DNA from: a bacterium
Lineage (GTDB): Bacteria; CLD3; SB21
Length of the DNA stretch: 54,995 nt
Direction: 5' to 3'
NCBI GenBank assembly: GCA_019695335.1
Contig: JAIBAF010000019.1
Location: 1-54,995 of the forward strand
In this document: positions 26,978 to 35,480 of the stretch, in pieces
Numbering within the stretch: the first letter of the stretch is position 1
How the letters are laid out: each line of letters begins with the position of its first letter
The notes under the pieces: generated by a model
What the model was told of the DNA's origin: nothing
Database searches by the model: none
The model's input: the letters and a program-made list of their open reading frames with translations, nothing else
Program-made: the position numbers and the translations under genes

Positions 26978-27710
26978 ATTCGATTTTCCCGTTATTACCC
27001 TATCGACGTACTCTCAAACGATTCCAGACCAAAAACTTTTTGACGCCGGCACGGCGATTCTGATCGATAAGCCTGCGACATGGACATCGTTCGACGTTGT
27101 GAATAAAATCCGCAATATCAGTAAAGCAAAAAAAGTCGGACACTGCGGAACACTTGATCCGTTTGCGACCGGATTATTAATCATTTGCACCGGCAAAGCT
27201 ACAAAATTCGTCGAAACATTTTTAGGACTTTCGAAAGAATATATCGCTGAATTTGAATTTGGCAAAACGACCGATACGCTCGATGTCGACGGAAAAGTAA
27301 TTGAAGAAAAACCGGTGGACGATTTGGGAACCGATCAATTGCAATCAGTTTTGGACAATTTCATTGGTGAGATCGAACAGATACCGCCTCAATATTCTGC
27401 AATCAAAGTCGGCGGGGTGCCGCTTTACAAAAAAGCACGAAGAGGAGAATCGGTTGAAATTCAGGCGCGGTCGGTTAGAATTGATGCTTTTAAAATTCTG
27501 CAAATTGAAAAGAAAATAGTTACTGTTTGTATAAAATGTTCTAAGGGTACTTATATCAGAGCTTTGGCTCGCGATGTAGGTCAGCAAATAGGTTGTGGTG
27601 CGTATGTGAAAAATCTTCGGCGTACTATGATAGGCAATTACCAGATTACGGATGCGCTGACTTTAGATGAATTGAAAAACTGGATCCAATCGGTTCATGC
27701 AACTCATTAA
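26970..27710 (+). CDS. truB: tRNA pseudouridine(55) synthase TruB
   Basis: This 246-residue enzyme makes pseudouridine 55 in the T loop of tRNAs. The catalytic Asp is in GHCGTLDPFATGLL (about residue 63). The segments LIDKPATWTSFDVVNKI, GKTTDTLDVDG, PPQYSAIKVGG and CSKGTYIRALARDVG are all family signatures. It is a short form without a C-terminal PUA extension. The GTG start overlaps the rbfA stop by eight bases, so translation is probably coupled. Confidence 0.95.
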   Translation: MNKFDFPVITLSTYSQTIPDQKLFDAGTAILIDKPATWTSFDVVNKIRNISKAKKVGHCGTLDPFATGLLIICTGKATKFVETFLGLSKEYIAEFEFGKTTDTLDVDGKVIEEKPVDDLGTDQLQSVLDNFIGEIEQIPPQYSAIKVGGVPLYKKARRGESVEIQARSVRIDAFKILQIEKKIVTVCIKCSKGTYIRALARDVGQQIGCGAYVKNLRRTMIGNYQITDALTLDELKNWIQSVHATH

Positions 27711-28623
27711 AGATATAAATAAGTTAATGAAATTGCCGTCGTCCGTGACAATCGGAACGTTTGACGGAGTTCATGTTGGACACAGAAAGATTATTTCCCA
27801 ATTAAAGGGTTACAATAAAAACTTACGCAATGTCGTGGTGACGTTTGAACCTCATCCTCAAACAGTGCTGCATCCGACCCGTCCTGAAATTTACATTCTG
27901 ACGACATTGGAAGAAAAAGCGGCAATCTTTGAGTCGCTAGGCGTCGATGTGCTTTTTGTTGTAAAATTTGATGAACAAATGGCATCAAAAACCGGTGAAG
28001 AATTTGTTAAAGAAATTTTAATTAATGCCATTGGAATGAAACATTGCGTCATCGGTCACGATCATGCTTTTGGAAAGAATCGAAGTGGGAATTATCAAAC
28101 ACTCATGGAATTATCCAAATCGCTTGAATTTACGGTTGATAGAGTTGAGGCATTTGAACAGTCGGATATTATCGTCAATAGTACAACGATCCGAAAGTTC
28201 TTATCGGGAGGTGATGTAAACCGAGCGGCCGACTTATTGGGTAAGTATTATACAATGTCGGGTCTTGTTATTCGCGGGGACGGCCGGGGACGGACCATTG
28301 GTATCCCTACAGCAAATTTACAAATTGACCATCCAAAAAAATTGATACCGCGAAATGGTGTGTATGCGACACGTCTGATTCTCAATGAAAAAAAGTTTCC
28401 TGCCGTAACCAACATCGGTACTCGACCGACTTACAACGGCCAGTCGGTTTCGATTGAGACGCATATTTTGAATTTTGATAAAGATATTTACGATCGGCCG
28501 ATTCAATTGGAGTTCAGCAACCGTATCCGTGATGAGAAAAAATTTGCTTCCCCGGATGAACTGGTTGCGGCTATTCGATTGGACATCGATGTTGCTATAA
28601 AACAAGGGCTTACAAATATTTGA
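27697..28623 (+). CDS. ribF: Bifunctional riboflavin kinase / FAD synthetase RibF
   Basis: This 308-residue cytosolic enzyme turns riboflavin into FMN and then FAD. The N-terminal adenylyltransferase half has TIGTFDGVHVGHRKII (about 18-33) and VIGHDHAFGKNRSG. The C-terminal riboflavin kinase half (about 185-305) has GRGRTIGIPTANL and NGVYATRL. The start lies within the last codons of truB (14-base overlap). The position between truB and rpsO is common in bacteria. Confidence 0.95.
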   Translation: MQLIKDINKLMKLPSSVTIGTFDGVHVGHRKIISQLKGYNKNLRNVVVTFEPHPQTVLHPTRPEIYILTTLEEKAAIFESLGVDVLFVVKFDEQMASKTGEEFVKEILINAIGMKHCVIGHDHAFGKNRSGNYQTLMELSKSLEFTVDRVEAFEQSDIIVNSTTIRKFLSGGDVNRAADLLGKYYTMSGLVIRGDGRGRTIGIPTANLQIDHPKKLIPRNGVYATRLILNEKKFPAVTNIGTRPTYNGQSVSIETHILNFDKDIYDRPIQLEFSNRIRDEKKFASPDELVAAIRLDIDVAIKQGLTNI

Positions 28624-28639
28624 TTTTATAAGATTTTAT

Positions 28640-28668
28640 TTGATTTATACATTTATTTTTTATATAAT
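28640..28668 (+). promoter_or_regulatory. Sigma-70-type promoter of rpsO
   Basis: TTGATT (28640-28645) and a consensus TATAAT (28663-28668) are separated by 17 bases in a very AT-rich stretch right after ribF. Transcription would start near 28675, about 29 bases before rpsO. Confidence 0.7.
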
Positions 28669-28703
28669 TGGCGATTATTAAAAATAAGGAGAATCACGTA
28701 ATC

Positions 28704-28973
28704 ATGGCAGTGACAAAAGAAATGAAAATTGAGCAAATCAAAAAATACGGAGGCTCAACCAACAATACCGGAGCTACGGAAGTTCAGATTGCTTTGCTCA
28801 CAACTCACATTAATGAATTGACTAAACATTTGCAGACGCATGCAAAAGACCATAGTTCGCGGCGATCGCTATTGAAGCTCGTCGGGCAGCGCAAGAGGCT
28901 GCTGACGTATTTAACGAAGAAAGATATTGAAAAATATCGCTCGTTAATCAACGAACTCGGTATTAGAAAATAA
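28704..28973 (+). CDS. rpsO: 30S ribosomal protein S15
   Basis: This 89-residue primary 16S rRNA-binding protein shows the normal pattern: [24 protein letters not shown], then [25 protein letters not shown]. The frame is open upstream to 28668, but the ATG at 28704 gives the standard length, and AAGGAG lies 12 bases before it. It has its own promoter and a hairpin behind it. Confidence 0.97.
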   Translation: MAVTKEMKIEQIKKYGGSTNNTGATEVQIALLTTHINELTKHLQTHAKDHSSRRSLLKLVGQRKRLLTYLTKKDIEKYRSLINELGIRK

Positions 28974-28981
28974 TCACCAAA

Positions 28982-29017
28982 ACAAAAGTTAAACTGTGAT
29001 GTTTAACTTTTGTCGTT
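28982..29017 (+). terminator. Hairpin between rpsO and pnp (terminator or pnp control element)
   Basis: A perfect 13-bp stem, ACAAAAGTTAAAC paired with GTTTAACTTTTGT, surrounds the loop TGTGAT and is followed by CGTTTTAT. It starts nine bases after the rpsO stop. The T-run is interrupted, so it could be a leaky terminator. In E. coli a hairpin at the same place is cut by RNase III in pnp autocontrol; whether that happens here is unknown. Confidence 0.75.
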
Positions 29018-29059
29018 TTATAATAAAAATCTTTGCGAGAGTAAAGTGTAGGAGTTTGA

Positions 29060-31198
29060 ATGATTTTCAAAAAAGAAATGGAAATCGGCGGTAAAGTGTT
29101 AAGCATTGAAACCGGTCGTGTTGCAAAACAGGCAGACGGTGCGGTGATTGTACGGTACGCCGATACGATGGTGCTGGCCACGGTAGTTTCAAGTAAAGAA
29201 CCCAAAGAAGGTGCGGATTTTTTCCCGCTTTCAGTCGATTATCGTGAGAGCGCTTTTGCGGCCGGTAAAATACCTGGTGGCTTTTTTAAACGTGAAGGCC
29301 GTCCGAGTGAAAAGGAAATTCTTAGCAGCCGATTAATCGACCGGCCCATACGCCCGTTGTTTCCTGAAGGATATATTTTCGATACGATCGTTAACGTTCA
29401 GGTTATTTCGAGCGATCAGGAAAACAATGCTGACGTATTGGGTGGTATCGGAGCGTCTGCTGCATTAGCGGTCAGCGATATTCCGTTCTTCGGCCCTATT
29501 GCTTCCGTTCGTGTAGGCCGTATCAATGGGCAATTCGTCATTAATCCAACGTTCAAAGAATTGGAAACAAGCGATATGGATATCGTTGTTTCCGGAACGA
29601 AAGATTCTATTGCAATGGTGGAAGGCGAGTCACAGGAAATTTCTGAAGATGATATGCTCAACGCTATTCAGCATGCTCATTCTGTTATAAAAAACATTGT
29701 TGCGTTGCAGGAACAATTAGCTGCAGCAGTTAATAAACCTAAGCGTACATTCGAAGTTCCGGCGCTCGACAAGGAACTTATGAATAAAATCGTTGCGATT
29801 GCTAAACCTGTCGTAGCTTCCGCAGACCGTATCATCGACAAGGCAGAACGAAACGGCAAACTGAAAGAGTTAAAAAATTCTTTGATAGAACAATTCAAAG
29901 AAACGAACCCGGAAGTTGAAGCATTTATTCCGAAAATTATTGATGATCTGCAGTATGCCGATATGCGTCGAATGATTTTGGAAGAGAAGCGCCGGTTAGA
30001 TGAACGCCGCACGATCGATATCCGTCCAATTTCCTGTGATATTATGTTATTGCCACGGGTGCATGGCTCGGCTTTATTTACGCGCGGGCAAACACAGGCT
30101 TTGGTTTCAGCGACGTTGGGTACAAAAATTGACGAGCAATTTATCGATGGTGTTGATGGTGAAACATCGAAACGATTCATGTTACATTATAATTTTCCCG
30201 GTTATTCAGTTGGCGAGGCAAAGATGTCTCGAGGGCCTGGCCGTCGTGAAATCGGTCACGGGAATTTGGCGGAACGTGCGTTGAAAGCTGTTTTGCCCAG
30301 CGAGGCTGATTTTCCGTACACCATTCGCGTTGTGAGCGATATTCTTGAATCCAACGGATCGAGTTCAATGGCATCAGTATGCGGCGGTTCCTTATCGCTA
30401 ATGGATGCCGGCGTGCCTGTTCGTTCATCGGTCGCAGGGATTGCGATGGGGCTGATCAAGGAAGATAATAGTTATGCGATTCTGAGCGATATTCTTGGTG
30501 ATGAAGATCATCTTGGCGATATGGATTTTAAAGTAGCCGGTACGCGTAAAGGTATCACTGCGTGCCAAATGGATATTAAAATCAAAGGTATTTCCGCTGA
30601 AATTATGCGTGAAGCTTTGCAACAAGCCAAAGATGGCCGTATGCACATTTTGGGCATAATGGAACAAACCATTGCCCAAGCTAAACCGGATATTTCGCCT
30701 TACGCTCCGAAGATTACAACCTTGAAGATCAAAGTCGATCAGATCGGATTAGTCATCGGTCCTGGTGGAAAAACAATTCGAGATATTGTAGAGAAATCAG
30801 GGGCTAAGATTGATATCGCTGAAGACGGTACGGTCTTAATTGCATCGGTCAATTCTGAAGGTAGTGAAATTGCAGTGCGATTAATTCAAGGCCTTACTGC
30901 TGATGCCGAAATTGGTAAAACCTACAAAGGTATTGTTAAGAAAATAACCGATTTTGGTGCATTCCTCGAAATATTGCCAGGCAAAGAGGGATTATTACAT
31001 ATTTCAGAAATTGATCACAAACGGGTTCAGCGTGTTGATGAATATATGAAGCTGGGTGATGAAGTTGAAGTGCTCTTACAGGAAATTATCAATAAAGACG
31101 GTAAGACAAAATACGAACTCAGCCGTAAAGCGCTGATCAAGCGCGAAGGTCACGATGATCACGCGCATCATCATGACAAAGAACACGCGAAAAAGTAA
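29060..31198 (+). CDS. pnp: Polyribonucleotide nucleotidyltransferase (PNPase)
   Basis: This 712-residue exoribonuclease degrades RNA 3' to 5' using phosphate. Two RNase PH domains are present: one from the start (FFPLSVDYRESAFAAGKIPGGFFKREGRPSEKE) and one with FTRGQTQALVSATLG and FMLHYNFPGYSVGE. A KH domain with GPGGKTIRDIVEKSGAKIDI (about 563) and an S1 domain (about 620-690) follow. The tail is His-rich (HDDHAHHHDKEHAKK), which is unusual and might bind metal. TAGGAG precedes the ATG. Confidence 0.97.
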   Translation: MIFKKEMEIGGKVLSIETGRVAKQADGAVIVRYADTMVLATVVSSKEPKEGADFFPLSVDYRESAFAAGKIPGGFFKREGRPSEKEILSSRLIDRPIRPLFPEGYIFDTIVNVQVISSDQENNADVLGGIGASAALAVSDIPFFGPIASVRVGRINGQFVINPTFKELETSDMDIVVSGTKDSIAMVEGESQEISEDDMLNAIQHAHSVIKNIVALQEQLAAAVNKPKRTFEVPALDKELMNKIVAIAKPVVASADRIIDKAERNGKLKELKNSLIEQFKETNPEVEAFIPKIIDDLQYADMRRMILEEKRRLDERRTIDIRPISCDIMLLPRVHGSALFTRGQTQALVSATLGTKIDEQFIDGVDGETSKRFMLHYNFPGYSVGEAKMSRGPGRREIGHGNLAERALKAVLPSEADFPYTIRVVSDILESNGSSSMASVCGGSLSLMDAGVPVRSSVAGIAMGLIKEDNSYAILSDILGDEDHLGDMDFKVAGTRKGITACQMDIKIKGISAEIMREALQQAKDGRMHILGIMEQTIAQAKPDISPYAPKITTLKIKVDQIGLVIGPGGKTIRDIVEKSGAKIDIAEDGTVLIASVNSEGSEIAVRLIQGLTADAEIGKTYKGIVKKITDFGAFLEILPGKEGLLHISEIDHKRVQRVDEYMKLGDEVEVLLQEIINKDGKTKYELSRKALIKREGHDDHAHHHDKEHAKK

Positions 31199-31207
31199 AG
31201 GCTTCCA

Positions 31208-32530
31208 TTGAGAAGACGCAAGCACATCGCCGCTCCTTTTGTAGAGACGCGGTCATTGCTCAGTACAAAAACACTGTATGATGACAATAATTATGTAAAA
31301 CATAAGCTGGACAACGGTCTTACGCTCATCTCTCAATACATGCCTCATTTGAAATCGATTGCGATCGGAGCGTGGGTTTTAGTGGGCAGCCGATACGAAA
31401 AGCGTAGCAACATTGGCATTTCTCATTTTATTGAGCATTCGGTCTTTAAAGGAACGAAAAAACGCAATCCGTTGCAAATAGCCAAAAGTCTCGAAAACGT
31501 TGGCGGTAGTCTCAATGCCTTTACCAGTAAAGAGCATACATGTTATTACGCCAATATCTTGAGTGAAGATCTGCCTCTTGCCGTCGATGTCATTTCTGAT
31601 TTAGTGACGAATGCGACTTTTCTGGAGAAAGAAATTGACAAAGAAAAGTTAGTTGTTATTGAGGAAATCAAGGATACAGAAGATACACCGGAGGAATTTA
31701 TTCAGGATTATTTCTATTCGCGTGTTTTTCCGGAACATCCTCTCGGGCATGGGATACTTGGAACTAAGGAAACCGTAGATCATTTCACGCAAGAACAAAT
31801 CGACGCCTATTACTCAAAATATTACGTCCCATCCAATATTGTTGTCTCTGTCGCTGGTAATTTCAATCAGGATGAACTTCTCAAAATAGTTCATAAACGA
31901 TTTAAATTTCGCCAAAATACAGCCAACCGTTCTTACTGGCCTAAAGGATTTGAAAAATATCAATTGCGTAAATTCAAAGGCGAGCGAGATATGATTGAGA
32001 AAAATATTTCTCAAGCTCATATTTGTATGGGGCTGCCAATTAAAATTTCGTATATGCATAATAAAAAATTCGAGTTATTGGCGCTGAATACGATCTTGGG
32101 TGGGGGAATGAGTTCTCGGTTATTTCAAAAAGTTCGTGAACGGCACGGATTGGCCTATTCTATTTACAGTTTTGTCGATTTTATGTATGATACCGGATTA
32201 TTTGGAATTTACTGGTCAACTGACAAAACCAAATTGGATAAAGCAGTTGAACTCGTAAAAAATGAATTAAAAAGAATGACCAGTCAGCCGATTAAAAAGA
32301 ACGAGCTTAAAATGGCTAAATCGCAAATCAAAGCCAATCTGCTCTTCGGCTTAGAAAGTACATCGACCCGAATGATACGATTGGCCAAGAATGAAATTTA
32401 TCTCAAAAAGAAACTTAATATTGCTGATATTACGGAATATATCGACAATATTACTCTTGATGACATCAATGAAGTTGCTGCAACACTGTCGGATAAAGTT
32501 GAGTCGATGCAAGTTTCGATACTCTGCTGA
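31208..32530 (+). CDS. M16 family zinc metallopeptidase (processing-peptidase type)
   Basis: This 440-residue protein has the inverted zinc motif HFIEH (73-77) and the downstream Glu in VIEEIKDTEDTPEEF (about 150) that completes the site. Two M16 halves are present; the second contains GGGMSSRLFQKVRERHGLAYSIYSF. The gene order pnp-M16 peptidase is common in bacteria. The start is TTG at 31208 with AAAGG six bases upstream, giving a 30-residue extension before the domain. No signal peptide is clear, so it is probably cytoplasmic. Its substrate is unknown. Confidence 0.93.
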   Translation: MRRRKHIAAPFVETRSLLSTKTLYDDNNYVKHKLDNGLTLISQYMPHLKSIAIGAWVLVGSRYEKRSNIGISHFIEHSVFKGTKKRNPLQIAKSLENVGGSLNAFTSKEHTCYYANILSEDLPLAVDVISDLVTNATFLEKEIDKEKLVVIEEIKDTEDTPEEFIQDYFYSRVFPEHPLGHGILGTKETVDHFTQEQIDAYYSKYYVPSNIVVSVAGNFNQDELLKIVHKRFKFRQNTANRSYWPKGFEKYQLRKFKGERDMIEKNISQAHICMGLPIKISYMHNKKFELLALNTILGGGMSSRLFQKVRERHGLAYSIYSFVDFMYDTGLFGIYWSTDKTKLDKAVELVKNELKRMTSQPIKKNELKMAKSQIKANLLFGLESTSTRMIRLAKNEIYLKKKLNIADITEYIDNITLDDINEVAATLSDKVESMQVSILC

Positions 32531-32560
32531 TACACACATAGTTTAAATAGGAGATCAAGC

Positions 32561-33676
32561 ATGATCGTAGGGGTTCCCAAGGAAATAAAGACGAAGGAAA
32601 ATCGGGTTGGATTGTTACCGGTCGGCGTTTCAGAACTCAAGAAAAACGGCCACACAGTGTTAATTGAAAATAATGCAGGCGTAGGTAGTGGTTTTGATAA
32701 TGATGCCTATATTAAAGCCGGCGCTGAAATCGTTCCGACAGCGAAAGACGTTTATGGCCGGGCTGATATGATTGTCAAAGTCAAAGAACCGATCAAGCCG
32801 GAATATGAACTCTTACGGGCTGGCCAGATTGTATTTACGTATTTCCATTTTGCGGCGGATCGTGCTTTAACCGAAGCCGTTATCAAATCGAAATGTGTAG
32901 CCATTGCCTATGAAACGGTACAACGCACCGATCGCAAACTGCCGCTATTAGATCCGATGAGTGAAGTTGCGGGAAGAATGGCCGTGCATGCCGGCGCAAA
33001 ATATTTGGAAAAAACGTATGGTGGGCGAGGATTACTGCTCAGCGGCGTTCCGGGTACTGAACCGGCCACGATCGTGATCATTGGTGGTGGAGTGGTAGGA
33101 ACGAATGCGGCTAAAATCGCCGCCGGTTTTGGCGCACGAGTCATTATCCTCGATATCGATTTATATCGTTTGCGGTATCTTGATGACATTATGCCTAAGA
33201 ACGTGCATATGATGATGTCCAATGGCTATAATATCGGAGAAGTAATCAAACAAGCGGATTTAGTAATCGGTGCCGTTTTGATTCCCGGCGCCAAAGCGCC
33301 GAATCTTGTAACGCGAGACATGTTGAAAACGATGAAACCCGGTGCTGTTGTTGTGGATGTGGCCGTAGATCAAGGCGGTTGTTTCGAAACAACAAAACCT
33401 ACAACCCATGAAGAGCCTATCTTTATTGTTGAGAATATTGTTCATTACTGCGTAGCCAATATGCCTGGCGCGGTTCCTTTTACCTCAACTATTGCTTTGA
33501 CCAATGCTACGTTACCGTACGCCGTAAGTCTTGCCAATAAAGGATGGACGAAAGCAGTCAAAGATAACAAAGAACTGTTATTAGGCTTAAACGTGGTCGA
33601 TGGAAAAGTCGTTTATAAAGGCGTTGCCGATGCTTTTAATCTGGAATATCATCCGGTAGAAACAGTGGTGAAATAA
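32561..33676 (+). CDS. ald: Alanine dehydrogenase
   Basis: This 371-residue enzyme interconverts L-alanine and pyruvate with NAD. The start IVGVPKEIKTKENRVGL, the substrate-site Lys in VKVKEPIKPEY, the active His in TYFHFAAD, and the nucleotide-binding GGGVVGTNAA (about 175) are all present. Other signatures are the C-terminal VAVDQGGCFETTKPTTH and NMPGAVPFTSTIALTNATLPY. Length is normal. AGGAGA precedes the ATG. It is last in the operon and is followed by a terminator. Confidence 0.97.
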   Translation: MIVGVPKEIKTKENRVGLLPVGVSELKKNGHTVLIENNAGVGSGFDNDAYIKAGAEIVPTAKDVYGRADMIVKVKEPIKPEYELLRAGQIVFTYFHFAADRALTEAVIKSKCVAIAYETVQRTDRKLPLLDPMSEVAGRMAVHAGAKYLEKTYGGRGLLLSGVPGTEPATIVIIGGGVVGTNAAKIAAGFGARVIILDIDLYRLRYLDDIMPKNVHMMMSNGYNIGEVIKQADLVIGAVLIPGAKAPNLVTRDMLKTMKPGAVVVDVAVDQGGCFETTKPTTHEEPIFIVENIVHYCVANMPGAVPFTSTIALTNATLPYAVSLANKGWTKAVKDNKELLLGLNVVDGKVVYKGVADAFNLEYHPVETVVK

Positions 33677-33700
33677 AATTGAACAAAACAAAATGAATAA

Positions 33701-33728
33701 AAAGGCGACTTGATAGGTCGCCTTTTTT
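33701..33728 (+). terminator. Rho-independent terminator after ald
   Basis: AAAGGCGAC and GTCGCCTTT form a perfect 9-bp stem with a seven-base loop, followed by TTTTTTG. It closes the rpsO-pnp-M16-ald unit and lies 20 bases before dut, so dut must have its own promoter or depend on read-through. Confidence 0.9.
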
Positions 33729-33747
33729 GTATTAATTTGAGATTAGT

Positions 33748-34206
33748 ATGGAAGAAAAAATTAAAATCAAAATATCGTTTACTCCGGATCGCAAAGAAGA
33801 TGTACCGCTTCCAAAATATATGACCGAAGGAAGCTCGGGGCTTGATCTATGTGCGGATGTTGACGATTTTCTTACGATTAATTCGCAAGAAGTGGTTGGC
33901 ATTCCAACGGGATTACGTTTGGAAATTCCTCAAGGCTATGAAGGACAGATTCGGCCGCGAAGCGGATTGGCGGCTAAATTCGGCGTAACCGTCATAAATA
34001 CTCCAGGAACCATTGACAGTGACTATCGAGGAGAGATTAAAGTACTGCTCATCAATATGTCTACTGTGCCATTCATAGTGCATCGTGGAGACCGAATCGC
34101 TCAGATTGTTTTTAGCCCTGTCATTCGTGCAGAATTAGATTTTTCCGAACAACTAGACAACACAAAAAGAGGCGACGGTGGATTTGGGCATACCGGAACA
34201 AAATAA
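33748..34206 (+). CDS. dut: dUTP diphosphatase (dUTPase)
   Basis: This 152-residue trimer-type dUTPase hydrolyses dUTP to dUMP and keeps uracil out of DNA. The five motifs are visible: GSSGLDLCADV, RPRSGLAAKFG, the catalytic-Asp segment GTIDSDYRGEI, RGDRIAQIVF, and the C-terminal KRGDGGFGHTG, in which the usual GGFGSTG has His instead of Ser. The last 29 bases overlap the start of the deacetylase gene in another frame. Confidence 0.96.
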   Translation: MEEKIKIKISFTPDRKEDVPLPKYMTEGSSGLDLCADVDDFLTINSQEVVGIPTGLRLEIPQGYEGQIRPRSGLAAKFGVTVINTPGTIDSDYRGEIKVLLINMSTVPFIVHRGDRIAQIVFSPVIRAELDFSEQLDNTKRGDGGFGHTGTK

Positions 34207-34939
34207 CATTCCTATTTTGGTGTATCACAAAATAGACAATCGGATGGATTTTGGCATATCGAGTGTGACACCAAACATGTTTGAACTGCATATTAAAGAA
34301 TTGTACAACTTGGGGTTCCAATGTATAGGAATCTCTGAAAGCTTTAATCAATCGAGCAAAATTAAGGGGTGCTGTATCGTATTTGATGATGCTTATGAAA
34401 ATGTATATATAAATGCTTTTCCTATCCTCAAAAAGTACGGTTTCACGGCAACAATAGCCGTTATAACGGATTTCGTTGGAAAAAATAACAGTTGGGATGT
34501 ACATTTTGGCTATAAATTTAAACACGCAACATGGGAGCAACTTAAAGTATTGGTTGAGAATGGATGGGAAATAGCTTCTCATACCTGCTCCCATAGAAGT
34601 TTGACTATGCTCCAACGAAATGAAATTAAAAATGAAGTATTGGATTCAAAAATAGAACTTCAGAATAGGCTAAATATTGCTGTTCGGCATTTGGTTTATC
34701 CTTTTGGACGTTTTAACAATAAAATAATGCAAATTACAGCGGCTTCCGGATACAATTCAGCCGCAGGATTTAAAACAAGTTCGTATGGTAATCAGTATTG
34801 TTTGCCTCGTCAGGCCGTTTATAGAACCGATAGAAGCATTATAAACAAAATTCATGGGTCCATGCTTGAGACGGCAAAAACCTGTATTATCAATTTATGT
34901 TCAAATGCAACCATTGCAGTGAAAGAGTTGATGCCTTAA
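34178..34939 (+). CDS. Polysaccharide deacetylase (NodB homology, CE4-like)
   Basis: This 253-residue protein has the NodB start IPILVYHKI (11-19) and the Asp pair in VFDDAYENVY (70-71). The metal His pair is in SHTCSHRSL (135 and 139), and YPFGRFN is also present. Such enzymes remove N-acetyl groups from surface or wall glycans. There is no signal peptide or membrane segment, so a cytoplasmic or otherwise exported role remains open. The only workable starts (GTG 34178 or TTG 34184) lie inside dut, because the conserved IPILVYHKI begins right at the dut stop; AGAGG precedes the GTG. It may serve the glycan locus further right, but that is inference. Confidence 0.88.
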   Translation: MDLGIPEQNNIPILVYHKIDNRMDFGISSVTPNMFELHIKELYNLGFQCIGISESFNQSSKIKGCCIVFDDAYENVYINAFPILKKYGFTATIAVITDFVGKNNSWDVHFGYKFKHATWEQLKVLVENGWEIASHTCSHRSLTMLQRNEIKNEVLDSKIELQNRLNIAVRHLVYPFGRFNNKIMQITAASGYNSAAGFKTSSYGNQYCLPRQAVYRTDRSIINKIHGSMLETAKTCIINLCSNATIAVKELMP

Positions 34940-34956
34940 CATTCTGAGGTGTTACT

Positions 34957-35289
34957 ATGCAAGAAGAAATTAAAAAATTGTATTATTCGATCAGCGAAGT
35001 AAGTGAAAGAACAGAACTTAAGCAGTATGTTTTACGGTATTGGGAATCGGAGTTTGATCAACTCAAACCAATCAAGAACCGATCGGGAAATCGGATTTAT
35101 ACTGATGAAGATATAGCGATGATTCTTCAGATCAAAAAATTGTTGTATGAAGAAAAGTTTACAGTGGAGGGCGCTAAACGCAGACTTACGGAATTAGAAG
35201 AGCAGGGAACTGTGCAAAATACCGGAGCCGACCAATTGATGAAAGAAATCAATCATGAATTGAATGAAGCCCTCAAAAAATTAGGATAG
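34957..35289 (+). CDS. MerR-family transcriptional regulator
   Basis: This 110-residue protein has a winged-helix DNA-binding domain starting YYSISEVSERTELKQYVLRYWESEFDQLKP, typical of MerR_1-type regulators. It then has GNRIYTDEDIAMILQIKKLL and a short helix for dimerisation. No metal-binding or effector domain follows, as in the short MerR proteins that often sit near tRNA and housekeeping genes in FCB bacteria. It lies 17 bases after the deacetylase. The target is unknown. Confidence 0.92.
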   Translation: MQEEIKKLYYSISEVSERTELKQYVLRYWESEFDQLKPIKNRSGNRIYTDEDIAMILQIKKLLYEEKFTVEGAKRRLTELEEQGTVQNTGADQLMKEINHELNEALKKLG

Positions 35290-35322
35290 CAGTTCATAAT
35301 TTTAAAAAAGCCTAAAAATATC

Positions 35323-35351
35323 TTGATTTTCGAAAGCAAATGTATTACAAT
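35323..35351 (+). promoter_or_regulatory. Sigma-70-type promoter of tRNA-Asp
   Basis: TTGATT (35323-35328) and TACAAT (35346-35351) have a 17-base spacer. The -10 box ends 19 bases before the tRNA 5' end. Confidence 0.7.
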
Positions 35352-35370
35352 TACGCCGCTTTCGGAAAAC

Positions 35371-35444
35371 GGGCGCGTAGTTCAATTGGTTAGAGCACTG
35401 CCCTGTCACGGCAGAAGTTGCGAGTTCGAGCCTCGTCGCGCCCG
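35371..35444 (+). tRNA. tRNA-Asp (anticodon GTC)
   Basis: A complete cloverleaf has acceptor GGGCGCG/CGCGCCC, D arm GTTC/GAGC, anticodon stem CTGCC/GGCAG around CTGTCAC (anticodon GTC), and T arm GCGAG/CTCGT with TTCGAGC. The discriminator is G, as expected for tRNA-Asp. No CCA is encoded. Confidence 0.97.
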
Positions 35445-35445
35445 C

Positions 35446-35477
35446 AAAAATCCATCAGAATTTCTGATGGATTTTTT
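35446..35477. terminator. Bidirectional terminator between tRNA-Asp and the minus-strand locus
   Basis: A perfect 14-bp stem has core arms AATCCATCAGA and TCTGATGGATT, a three-base loop, an A-run on the left and a T-run on the right. It can stop the tRNA-Asp transcript (plus) and the long leftward transcript whose last gene ends at 35481 (minus). Confidence 0.9.
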
Positions 35478-35480
35478 ATT

